This document shows, piece after piece, positions 39,241 to 51,000 of a stretch of 64,000 bases of DNA. How positions within the stretch are numbered: the first letter of the stretch is position 1; each line of letters begins with the position of its first letter. The position numbers and the translations under genes were made by a program. The stretch is from contig CM019216.1 in NCBI GenBank assembly GCA_009741485.1, positions 50,173,792 to 50,237,791 of the forward strand, written 5' to 3'. The notes under the pieces are model-generated. The model saw only the letters and a program-made list of their open reading frames with translations. It was not told the DNA's origin and made no database searches. The stretch is from Malurus cyaneus samueli (taxonomy: Eukaryota > Chordata > Aves > Passeriformes > Maluridae).

Positions 39241-40425
39241 GTGAGTATTTTATCATCCTTACCTGAGAATTAGTACACCAAAGCATCATTATGGAAGCAA
39301 AGTAGGTAATTAAAGTAACACCTAATTTTTCATTGTGTTTTTCAATGCTGTAGTATTTGACTTGGGATAAATATTTTTTCACTTGCTGTATGACGGAAAA
39401 GATAGTCTGTTATATAAAATTTAATAACTTGGAGTTTTAAGTGAGTCGTTGGATTACATATGAGGTAGGTCATAATGTTTCATGGACTCTGCCATTTATA
39501 AATATGGTATTCTGATTGTGGTACTGACTTTATCCTGAGAATTACAGATGCAGCAGACCCATTAATCTCACTATGACTCTGTAATCTAGATGCATCTGCA
39601 CAAAAACTCTGTGTGAATATCAGAAGGTAACTTCAGAAATAATTTGTTGCCTGTGGCCACAATTTAAAGTTTAGATAGATCAGGGAGAGGAGAATATTGC
39701 ACTCTCACTTTACATAATATTTCTGAAAATTCTCCCTTAAAAGTTTTATCAGCAGAATTTGAGATCAGTGCCTTAACTTTCAAAAAAAAAAAAAAACAAA
39801 AAAAACCCCCACGTTTCTTGAAGTATCATTGGTTTTGGAGGTATTTCCAGCATGCAGTGAAGCTTGTTGTAATGAATGGGAAAATGCTCTTTGGAAGATG
39901 GGAAATTAAAACCATTGAGATGGCTTATTGGAACAGGAATGGCAGGTCTTCAAAAACTTCAGTTCTTACTAAGATGCTTTAATAAGCAAAAATACATTAT
40001 AATCACTCAAAGGGTCCTGAAAGATGAAACTTCTGCCATTTATTAGTTATTACTTTGGAGCTCAACAACAATTTCATATAACTTTGCATTCATCTACATT
40101 TAGGAAATAAATCCAGATCAGCATTTATAGGCTTTTAACTGTGCAGTTCCTTAATTGTAAATTAAAAGCTTCTAATAAGCTCAAGAGAGGGTAGTAGCTC
40201 TTGGAATATTGTTTATCTCCTCTCTACTTTCCAGTCCAGCCATTCCTGTTAATCTTTCTGTGTTAATTCCAGAGGTTTTGATGCATGAGTAATAATGCAT
40301 TGAAATGAGCAATGATGCATTGAAATAATAGTTTACCGGAAAAGAAAAAAATGCCATTGTATATATGCAGGGCTACAAAATTATTGCATTCAGCAATTTA
40401 AAGGCTTTTCTTTTTTCATTTTCAG
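39241..40425. other. LAMA2 intron N/O
   Basis: About 1.2 kb with an A-rich tract at 39782-39805 (A15, C, A8, then C5). The tract could be an old retroposon tail, but no body was recognised next to it. The acceptor CATTTTCAG ends at 40425. Confidence 0.82.
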
Positions 40426-40589
40426 TATGTAGAAGGTGTTGCAGATAAGATACAGCCAATGTCTGATCAGCTGAAAGATAAAACAGATGACTTATCACAA
40501 GAAATTCGTGACAGGATGCTTCCAGAAAAGGTGTTGCAAGCTGAGAACCATGCAGGCCAGCTGAATGAATCATCTGCAGTGCTGGATGG
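40426..40589 (+). CDS. LAMA2: LAMA2 exon O: coiled coil
   Basis: 164 nt, phase 0 in and phase 2 out. Encodes YVEGVADKIQPMSDQLKDKT... to ...NESSAVLDG. PMSxxLxDKxDDLSQEI and QLNxSSAVLDG match alpha-2. Contains the sequon NES. Donor GTAAGG begins at 40590; the leftover GG is completed as Gly by exon P. Confidence 0.95.
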
Positions 40590-42322
40590 GTAAGGCAGGC
40601 ACTCTCTGGTAATGCTAAAATCATGAGGAAGATTTGCAAAATTGCTTCACAGAACTTGAAGGGCATTCTTTCACTTTGATCAGTCACTGGGGGTATACAA
40701 ATAACCAGTGATCTGTACAGGTATGCAGCTATTGAGCTGGTCGATTCGTGTATCTCTTGTAAATGGTTTCATATGTTTGGTGATTCTTACAGGCTGCATG
40801 GACAGCAAACAGTGCCCTCAGATGCTCTCATAGCACTTAACTTACCAGATGCTTACTACTATATCGTGAAAAAAATTAAAATTCTTCTTAAAGAGCTCAC
40901 TGCATGTTTTCATGTTAAAAAGTAATATTTTCCTTTTTAAGATTACTATTTTGGTAAGAGACTATTATTGTGATGCTAAATTATTTGTTGTCAGAAATTC
41001 CCTACAGTAATGGACAATAATTCCTCTACTGTTTTCAAAACACTCTCCCAAAACCAGCAGGTGTCCTGGACCAAAATGCTTAAACCTAAGTACAGAAACT
41101 TCAGTTTCTGTTTACCACTATCACATTCCTAAATGTAAGTGAGAATTGAAATGCCCCTAATTTATATGACTGCAGCCCTTTCAGAAGAGTGATACTTTAT
41201 AACTCATAATGAAAATAGTTTTCTGGAAAGAATATAAAACAAAGGTTTGTTGGTTTTGTTGGAATTTTTGGGTAGAAAGAGAGAGGTGTCTTTTGTTTTA
41301 TCGCATTCTATGCATTTAAGAGAGCGAGCCATAAATAGTAACTGTAATTTGCAATAGTAATAGTCAGAAATAGATCATGGATATTCTGCATGTTGGATCT
41401 GTCCCCAGCATAACTTCAGAGTTCCAGAGTTCTATTTTCTAGAAGCACTGCATGAAAGAAAAGAGAGATTTTTTTAAAAATATCAAAAGTATGCTACGTT
41501 TTTTCTCGTTTACACTTTATTCAGTAAAATCAACATAGGCATTGGTAACAATGACTACTGAGATAGTTGTCTTCAAGTTCATTCTGTAGGTGCAGTAATT
41601 CTTTTTAGACAATGTTTGAATACATCATCCAGAGAGAGTGCAAGAAAAGTTGTGTCTCCAGCCTGCTGACTAGAAATTCCCCTAGGAAGGAGGTTAGCTG
41701 AGCTCTGTTCCTGGGCCAGCAAATATTAACTGTTTAGAATTATCTTTTAATCTGTTTACAGCATTCAGTACTGCTTATGTTTTTTATTTTGGTCAGCGAA
41801 AGTAGCATTTAGGATTTGGTTTAGACTGTGAGATCTCCTTCAAAACTACAAAACTTCAAAATTCTGTGTTTGGCAGGCAGACCAAGAAATTAGTTGCTCA
41901 GAGATTCTACTTTAGAACATGTCTCTGATGATCTTTCATGTTCTTACAGTGCAGATTTCATTGAATTTGCCTGGCTCAGCACATAGCCTAGAAACCCACA
42001 TTATTAATATGTTACTTAATATGTATTAGAGCAGTAAGCACAGTGCTGTCTTTTCTCAGTGTCTGATCTATGTTTATCTCACAGGACCTCCTCTTTTAGA
42101 GAACGTTATTCTTTACATCTTTCTCCACAGATAAAATGTGAGTTCCATTAAACACGTGATGCCAGATCTCTTGAAATCTCAAGTGTAGCATTGCTCTCTA
42201 AAGAAACACCATAGAAATAGCCTTAGAAATACAGGCCATTGGGTTTGAAAAAGTAGAATAATCTGTTCTGCTGAGCTCTGAAAGCAGGTTTAATGGTGTG
42301 TTTACTTTTCCCTTCCCAACAG
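40590..42322. other. LAMA2 intron O/P
   Basis: About 1.7 kb, AT-rich, no recognisable repeat or exon. The acceptor CCTTCCCAACAG ends at 42322. Confidence 0.82.
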
Positions 42323-42461
42323 AATCCTTATTGAAGCCAAAAACCTCTCTTTCAATGCCACACGTGCTTTCAATGCTTACACTAACATCAAGGATAACAT
42401 AGATGAAGCTGAAAGAGTTGCCAAGGAAGCCAAGGCTCTCGCAAACGAAGCCATGCAAGAG
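42323..42461 (+). CDS. LAMA2: LAMA2 exon P: coiled coil
   Basis: 139 nt, phase 2 in and phase 0 out. Encodes ILIEAKNLSFNATRAFNAYT... to ...ALANEAMQE. Two closely spaced sequons, NLS and NAT, correspond to the NIS and NAT pair I recall in mammals. IDEAExVAKEAKxLA is also conserved. Donor GTAAGG begins at 42462. Confidence 0.96.
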
Positions 42462-43642
42462 GTAAGGAAAATGAGTAGATTGAGAAGAAGGTTTGTATTT
42501 TTTATGGAACATGCTACACCTTATCTCAGATCCATGTTTTGCCATCTTAGGACTTCAAGTGCAGACCTTTGCCATCAAGCATTCTTTTGTTGTGATCAGA
42601 AAACTATGCCTCTGTCAGAGCTACATGTGCCTTCAGACAACATCCCTATTTGTTCCTAACCCTATTTGTTCTTTGTTTTTCTTCCCCATTTTATTTACTG
42701 TCCTTCCTCCCTCTGTCTTCCACCTTTTGGCCTCTGCATATGGCTCCAGCCAACAACTTTGAGTCAGGAGTGTAGGCCATTTGATATTCAATAATGCTGT
42801 TTTAGATGTGTGCAGTACATTCATTAAATATAAAGAACTCTGTACCTTAATTAACTCTTCAACCTAGTTCCGTGAAAATGCTTGGAGGCGCTTCCCTGCA
42901 CATGAGATGAACTGCATGCACCTGGCCAGAATTCTAGAAATGGAGAATTGTAGGAGGGGAGTGGAAAGTTTTATTCACTTTGTGAACTTTACCACAGTTT
43001 TTGCAGAGAAATCTTATTCTCACTAGGAGGTAGTACATGCATATTTTCAGAGAAAATTGAGAGAACTTTTAAAAATAGGATTGTAAGGTAACACCAGCAC
43101 TCCAGCCTGAGTCATAATGAGGATCTCAGCTCCTCAATGCGTATATACTGTGAGCAGAAAACATTCTGAGCATAGCCAAAAGTATCTTTTATGTCAAATA
43201 TCAAAGGAGTTAATGGCTCATTTGTAGGAGTTGTGCAGAGAGTAACAGACATGCACTTCACAGGCACTCAGAAACATGGGGCAATGAGAGTATAATATGA
43301 TATTGCCAGAACCTATATTTGATATAGAAACATATAGATGAACAGAAACAACGTAGTTACAGCACTTGTACTGTATGAATAAAGGCAGTTTGCAGAAAGC
43401 TACTTTAGTCAAATGGATTATGATAATAGCAAAATCAATCACATGCTGTAAAGGTCTGTATTTATCAGAGGGATAAAGGGACCTGGCCACTGCACAAAAA
43501 ATTTAATATTTTTAGGCTCTTTACATTTTCAATGTTTTTTCAAATAACATGAATTACTATATTTCTCTTTTGGTGAAAAAAATTCACCTCACACATTAGT
43601 ATCTGCTAGTTGTCTGTAAATAGTTCTTTGTTTCACCAGAAT

Positions 43643-43733
43643 GCCTAATTACACTGCCGAAGTAAATAAGGGCCTGGCCCTTCTTTTNGCCTAATTACAC
43701 TGCCGAAGTAAATAAGGGCCTGGCCCTTCTTTT
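43643..43733. repeat. 45-bp perfect direct repeat around a single N (assembly join)
   Basis: Bases 43643-43687 (starting GCCTAATTACACTGCCGAAG) are repeated exactly at 43689-43733, with one N at 43688 between them. This is the pattern left when two overlapping contig ends are placed side by side instead of being merged. The real genome most likely has one copy. Confidence 0.93.
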
Positions 43734-46386
43734 GTTTTTGTTTTTTTTTTCTTCTCATTAGAATTTAATACATACTGTCTTTTTCTCCTTTGATGACTTG
43801 GAGTGAGTGAAACAGGCAGCTGTTTCAGGGATTGAAAAGGGGAAAAAACTACACGTAGAGCAGTAAAGAAACAAACCTGGCAATTAAAGGATGGAGACAA
43901 AAGTGTATGTATCACTGGGTGATTATAGTGTAGAGAGAAAGTGGATAGATAATTTAAGAGATGGAGGTCAAGATGGGCAATATGATGCAAATAGGAGCAA
44001 GAGAGTAGCAAGGAAAGAGATGAAAAAATTAAGGTGATGTTTTCAGCATCTCCATTGCATGTATTCATTAGAGGGAGCTTGGTTTTTTACGAGCAGTATA
44101 TGTGAAATGGGGATCTAGTTGATGAGGAAGAAAATTGAGGCAGCTGATGCCTTTTAAATGTAATTGACTTGATATAGAGGTCATCAGTGGTTTACTGTCA
44201 AACTGCTGCAGAGCAATAGATTTAGCTGTTATTTTTTAAATGGTCATGTGAGGATTTTGAGACAGGTTTTAAAAATATATCAGTTGTGAACTACAGCCAT
44301 CATTTTGCTATTCTATTTCCTTGTTTTTATTTACAGACTGTTGAATGTTTGCTCATCCTAGGTGAAAAGTTTAACTGATAACCAGGTAAATCAGGGTCCC
44401 ACTTTCTAGAGGGCCCAAGGAGCTTTTAGCTGAGCTTCAGCACAAGACCAGCAATGTACCCTTGGTCAGGGCTGTCTGGAGCACAATGGTTCAGTCTCCT
44501 AGAAGGCATCATTTGTGAATTTAAGCCCCCTCAGACTGATAAGCCCCTGGAAACTGTGTCCCCAGCTTTCTGAGAAGTTGATCTGGGGACCCTGTGTAGA
44601 AGACGGAGTTCATGTTTTTCCCCTCCTTTTGAAAGATGGAGCCACGCTCTCTTTTTTATGAGGTTTTGTGGATGCCTGTCTTCTGTAAGAGATTCTGAGC
44701 TCCAGCTGCTGGCAGATAATGGAGACAAGTGCTGTAGCTCACATGCACCCCTGATCCTCACCTTTCCCATTCACCAGCTATAATGTTGGGGCAGGGGGAT
44801 GAAGGTTTCCCGACAGCAACAAGATTGTGTATGAGCCAGAGCCTGTAGGGACAGGTTTTCATTTCAGGTTCTGTCCTGTACATCACTGGATCAAATTATT
44901 TGCCAGAACTTTAGTGATATCTCAGACGTTTTTAGGTTTTTGGTTTGTAATGGGAAAAAAAAACACTTTGTTTTCAAATTAAGCTAATGTTGCTAAAAGC
45001 ATGAATGAAAATATGTTTAAATCCATCGTGATTACCGGAAGCCTGATAAATGACTGGGAAAAAATGTATTAAAAATATGACAGAAAAATTCCTCCTGAGC
45101 TTTTTATGATGGATTTGCTCTCCCCTTAGAAAGTAGTCACATTAACAGATTCTGTTCACATCTCACAGATAAGAACCGTGCTTTTACAGTATATCTTGAA
45201 AAAGTCTGATTATTCTTAGGCTTTTTAGAGAGGACTTACCGGACCTGGAAGCACAGGGGACACGTTGAATGTTTAGAGTCCTGCTTCCTTCTTTGATTTT
45301 GACTTTCTTAGTAAGTAACACCCCAGCAGCTGTGTTGGGTGTCTGGATTTCCTTACGTTGGAATGGCCTAGACACCCTTGTGAGGATGTCCTGAGGTGCA
45401 AATCATTCATAATATTTTTGGTATCAATCTCCCAGACTGGTAGAAATGAGAGTAACCTAACTCTTGCATAGGGGAAAACTTCACAACCTAAATGTATGTA
45501 AAAAGAAAATAATTTAAGAATAAGGCAGAACTATTTTTCACTGATCTACATTAGCACTTATGCCTATAAAACCTTGTCCCTATATAAGTTTGTGATCCTC
45601 AAAAATTGTCCCAGTGCATTTATGCCTCTAAACCATGATTGAGACAGCACTGTTTGGATACATAAAATGGTGCCACTTCTGCCATGAGATGCAGCAGGGA
45701 TTCAAGCTGCACAGAGTTTGCATGGGGAAGGTAGAGGCCATGAAGAAAGGCACAGGGAGATGAAGGTGCCATCCACAGGTTTTGGACACTCTGGAAGAGG
45801 CAGAATTAGAACAAATTAGATTCCAGAGACCCTGCAATTTTCAAATTTATTTTGAGTTGCAATTTTTTAATCTTTTTTTTGTTTTCCTTTTTTATTCATT
45901 TTTCTTTTTACAGTATTTGTCCCAAGTTAGAAAATAACATCAAAGAGTCTTGGCTGTAAATTCTACTAAATCATAAAGTGATTCACCATAATCCAAGCTT
46001 ACCACAAGCATACAAACTCACCTTACACAAATCATAAAATGTTTGTTTTAATTACTGAGTGCTTCATAACTTGACATCTCATGAACCACAAGAGGAGCTA
46101 ATAAAAAAGGACATTTTCTATCAGATGTCTTGATTAATACTCATTTAGAATTGTTTTTTAAAAATATAAAAGAAACCTTTTAATCAATACAAGTTTGTTT
46201 ATCTCTGAAAGGGCTTTTCTAGTATTTACATCATGCTGAAATCCGTTTCTGACTAATTGTCAGCATATGCCCAATTACTGTCCTTGATTTGATGAATTTC
46301 TTGGTTTTGCATTGTAAATCTGACCTTCTAATTTCATTTTATTGACTCTAAGCTGCTTCAACAGCCAGTCAGCCATGCTTAGTCTT

Positions 46387-46409
46387 AAAATAATAATAAT
46401 AATAATAAC
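46387..46409. repeat. (AAT)n microsatellite
   Basis: About seven AAT units followed by degenerate AAC units. Short simple repeat in the intron. Confidence 0.88.
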
Positions 46410-47986
46410 AACAATTTTTATTTTGAAGTCCATGGTCACAGTGTTCATACCCTGGGTACTATTGCTAGTGGGAAAACAAATTTTAAAGTATTATCTGATT
46501 TGACAGGTGCATCTGCCACAAAATCTGGCCTAACATTCTTCCTACAGGATCCATCTTTTGCTTCACTTCATAGTTTTTTTTATTTTTTCCTTTTTTTTTT
46601 GTATTTTTCTGTTGCCTGTGCTACTTGTTATTATGTGGTAGAGAAAATCTACAAGAAACTAATTTTGTTCATCTTTTGAATGTGTATGTTTCTGCTGTTG
46701 TTGAAAGGAGTGTGTACACAGCTTAATATTTCAGGTGAGCTTGGAAAATGGCAGTCATGTGTGCCTTAGTTCTTAAAATCACATTAAAACTTGCATTTAT
46801 ATCCCATTTGAACACAGGAATCTTTAATCGCTATATCCCTGTGACATGGCAACATATACCAAGACATATCTCAGAACAAAAATCTTGGTTCTGAATTTTA
46901 AAAGTATCCAAAGCATTCTCTAAGATTGTTAAAAGGAAAAGAAATGGCAAGTTCATGATACGTTTTTTACAGTGTCATTGAAAAACATCAGAGCTTCAGT
47001 AGTATGTGAATCGTCACCTCTGGGCTTGCTCATTATATAAATAATGAATAGCAATAATAATTGTGTCATTTAATTGACACACAGTTAATTTTTGAGTATA
47101 TGTATCTGCCCTGGAAAATGAAACATAGCTGCTTCTTAATTACATACTAGTTACGAGGCTATGACCCATGACTAATATAGAATGTTATCTGGCTGTCAGG
47201 AGTATTCTCAAAGAAATGTATTCACTATGATGTGTGACCTGAGTTCAGTTTTACAAACTGAACAGTAAGTGGTTCAGAACCTGGAGCATTTCCTACTGAC
47301 TGAAAACGCTAATCTAATTTAGAAAAATCATTCCATCGATTGATCAGCCTCCGCACTGAAGGTAGGGATGAATGTCTTTCAGAAGAAAGATCTTTAAGTG
47401 GTATGATATGATGAAGGATGGTTACTTAGTAATAAAACTCTTTCAGATTAACTGCAGTTTGCCCTTCTTGTAAAACTCTATTTTTTATTTCTTTACTCAC
47501 CTAGCAATTGTAATTCTTTCATCTAACCACAAATGAATCTCAGTTGTCATTATTAGAGTCATCAGATCCAATCTGGCCTCTAAAGTTTCTGTAGCTGCAG
47601 TTTGAGAGAAATACTGTACTGCATGGTGTTCTGTCCATAGCTGGAAGGATAAAAGCACATTTTAAGTTGAAATATGTTTTCTTTGTCTGTTTTGGATAGT
47701 TTTGCTCTTAGAGTTTAAACCCATTTCTTTAATATAGTAAAAATTGTCTCTCTTTTTTGAAGTCTCTGGTCTTCCAAAGGGGATCTGGCTTCCCAGAAAA
47801 AAATAATTAAAAAAAAAATTAGATCTTTTTTTTTCTTTCTTTTAGACCAATATAATGGCAATAGGATGTAATTCAGAGCACACTGATGTGCATTTAAAAT
47901 TTAGATGGCTGTTCCCTTAGATCATGTTCATATGTCTTATGACCTCAGACTTTCCTGAGTGTTTGACACTGCTTGTTTGTCTACAG

Positions 47987-48089
47987 ACATCGGGTCCTGA
48001 AGGATCGTTGAAGGATGGCGCCAAAAACTCTCTGCAGAAAAGCTTCAGGGTCCTTAATGAGGCCAAGATGTTAGAAAGTGATGTTAAAG
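47987..48089 (+). CDS. LAMA2: LAMA2 exon Q: coiled coil
   Basis: 103 nt, phase 0 in and phase 1 out. Encodes TSGPEGSLKDGAKNSLQKSF... to ...MLESDVK. GxLKxxAKxxLQKSFRxLNEAK matches alpha-2. The Gly-Pro-rich start (TSGPEG) is a short break in the coiled coil. The donor GTATGT at 48090 leaves one G, completed as Glu by exon R. Confidence 0.95.
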
Positions 48090-51000
48090 GTATGTGCAGT
48101 ATATGGCATTCAAACACATTAAACAGAGAAAAAAACCCATTGTGAGACTGCTGTGCTTCTGGTATGAAAAAGCCATATCAGTAGGAAAAAAGTATAATTC
48201 ATTAACTGATTTGAAATTGAACAATGTATCAGTGAAGAAGATTCTCCTGTTTTATGTCCAGGCATTGTGCAGGAGTTCTTGTCCTCTCTGTCCATTTCTC
48301 AGACAAGAAGGCTGCGGAGGAGAGAGCTTGGTTCTGCTCTTGCTAACTACAATAAGGGCAAGAGTAAGTGGGGGGAAGAGGGGCGTGGAAATACTGATTC
48401 TGATTTGCTCTAGCAGAAAACTAGTACCAAAATCAAACCCAATGTTAAATTTTTATTCTTGTCAATACACAGCAGGTTTTGCAATGGTAGCAGGAGATTC
48501 GTCTCTTGAGAATGTCTGAAGGGGTTTTGCCTGGAAATGGAAGCATGGGGAGGTCTAATGAAGCTGTTCGACAAACAGAGTAGTGGGCGAGAATTGCTAA
48601 ACATTTCCTTTAAAAGAACAAAAAGCAAACAAAAGACTGAGAAAATGTCTGTAGAGTAAAAATTTCAAACACGCAAGAAGATTTCTGTTTCTAAAGCATC
48701 AACACATGTCTAAATGCAGGCTAACTCATAAGATTCGTAGGTGCCCAGTCAAATGCTTTGGTTTCTGAGTGAAAAATAAAACATCTTTCATTTCTCTTTG
48801 GTATTTTCCACGGGGGACCAAAAAATAAGGTTTCAAGCCATGGTGTTCAGTGAGCTGTAAAAGCTAATAATTCAGGTCACACTGTGTGTATCATTTCCTT
48901 AGTATTTTCTCATTAGTAACTGGGAGTATTCCTGATGGATGGCATAGTGTGAGAAGGTGGGACAGTAGTAAATGGAGACACATAGGAGGTCTTTCATGAA
49001 TAATGAGCTGCAGAAATGCAGAATGGTGAGCAATTGTCTGAGTAGCCTTTCTCTAAAACACAACTAAAGAGATACATGGATCATGTGTTGGGTAGAGGTG
49101 GTAAAGGCAGATGTCACAGAGGAATGCATGAATAGGTACATGCTTTCCAAAACATGTGAAACAATCCTTCCCGCTGTTCGGGGTTTCTCGTGCCTTAGCA
49201 AAGATACTGCCTACAGTGATGAGCACTGAATTTCATGAGGGCTGAGGTGGTTGGCAGAGTCCTGAAAACACCATGAAGACTAATTAGTGATCTCACAGAG
49301 GAGAGATGAGGAGAAAGATTGAAATAATGTAGATTTGGAATGTGGCTAGAGAAATAATCAAGAGGGTTTAATATTCTTCAGTATGTCATGGTTTCTCCAA
49401 AGCAGATGGGACTAACATATCACAAATGCACTGATACCAGAAACATATTCGGCAAATCTTCATTGTGATTAAAATACAGAAGTACTGCATTTGATTGCTG
49501 AGAAGATTAGGGAGATAACAACCTTTGAAAATCTTTGAAAACAGCCTAGATGAACGTCAGTGAGGAATGGCTGTTGGTCAGAAGAATAAAAATGATCTTT
49601 GGACAAATATTTGTTCAGAGCCTCTGATTAAATTATCTGATCATTGCAACAAAAAAAAACCAGTTTATTTCTTGGGTCTTTATCCAGCCAGATTGTTTTA
49701 TAGGTCCTGTAAGAAAATACTTATTGCAACAGCATTTGTTTAACAGTACTCAATACTTCTTTCTCCACAGCACTCTTAGGAAGGAATTGAAAAAATAATT
49801 CATTTCTACTAAACCTAGAAGAAATAAATATGATACAATTATCCCCTTTTGAGTAGGCCAAAAAATGTGAAAAATGTTAAATGTTACTGCTTTAATTACT
49901 TCAATTTTACATATAACGAAGAAAGCAATTTAGGAGCGTTGAGTGTGTCAGTGGTATAGTGAAGTCTGAGAGGTGGATCAGTTAACTGAGTCCTCTGTGC
50001 AACTGTTTGAAAGTCTTCCATCTGAATACTAAGTCCAGAAAGAGTAAGTTCAAGTTGATGCTTTTGTGAATTATGTCAAATTAGTGAATTGTAATCCCCT
50101 CCTTTTAGTAATTCGAAATTTTGGTGTGTGTATTTTGAGAAGCTTATGTCCTGTCACTGTAGTTTTTGAAAAATTCCTTCATATTAAATGCATTATAGTT
50201 CAGTCTGATTGAACTAGCTGAAGCTATAATTGGGTTAACCTGGAGTTAACCACAAGGATGGAAGAAGCACAGCACCTGGAAACTGGTGTGAGAAAACAGA
50301 TTTAGGACTTGGAAGAAATAAAGACAAGGGGGAAAATGCAGGTTCTGAAAATCAAGCTGGGCTTTTTCGTGTTCTCTTTTTTTAATTCTTTTGTTTTCAT
50401 GCATCAGAACTTGAAAAATTGTGTACAGTAAATATTAGAGGCTGTGTTTTAAAATAGTCACGGAGATGATGCATGAAGTTCCCTGTCCTGCTAGCTTAGT
50501 TTAAATACTTCTTACTAGAAGCAAGACAGATTTTCATAATAGAGCCCTATCTTTCATGGTTTTGCTTACAAAATTCTCTTTGGCCTCCTAGGAGATACAT
50601 TAAGAGCATACAGCATAAAGGAGGAGATCCATACAGCTTAGTCATCTTTTGGCTATTACTACACTTTAATTTAGTTTTGGCAGCTTTAGGATTTCCAACT
50701 GCAGAACTAGTTAACAAGTAAACATTATGTTTAATAAGGTCATAAAGCATAATGCTTCATAAGGTCATTAATTGCATTTCACTGTCATACACTGTTTGAA
50801 AGTGAGAAACATCATTATTTGCTTGTAGCCAAACTGAGGGAGAGAAATGTGTCTGAGTTTCTAGTAAATCTTGGATGTATATTTAGGGTCTTCTTTATTG
50901 CGACTCTCTACTGCCAGATTTAGTACAGATTTAGGGCTGGAGGAGCGTATTTCAGGAAATATGTTATAGAAAATCACAAGTGTGAGAAGAGGCCAGTGTG

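Larger units (their letters stand above)
42462..47986. other. LAMA2 intron P/Q, contains an assembly join
   Basis: About 5.5 kb. It holds the single N at 43688 with duplicated flanks, a GC-richer stretch at about 44390-44830, and an (AAT)n repeat at 46387-46409. No exon was seen. Acceptor GTCTACAG ends at 47986. Confidence 0.82.

Noticed and set aside
43691..44068. 125-codon minus-strand open frame next to the single N
   Set aside because: Starts at low-complexity sequence and runs over an assembly artefact; no recognisable protein.
48094..48519. 141-codon plus-strand open frame just after exon Q
   Set aside because: Begins inside the intron after a clear donor, matches no family I know, and the next LAMA2 exon joins exon Q directly in phase.
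50233..50251. Perfect 7-bp inverted repeat GGTTAAC with a 5-nt loop
   Set aside because: Short palindromes of this size are expected by chance in 64 kb; no context suggests a binding site or RNA structure.
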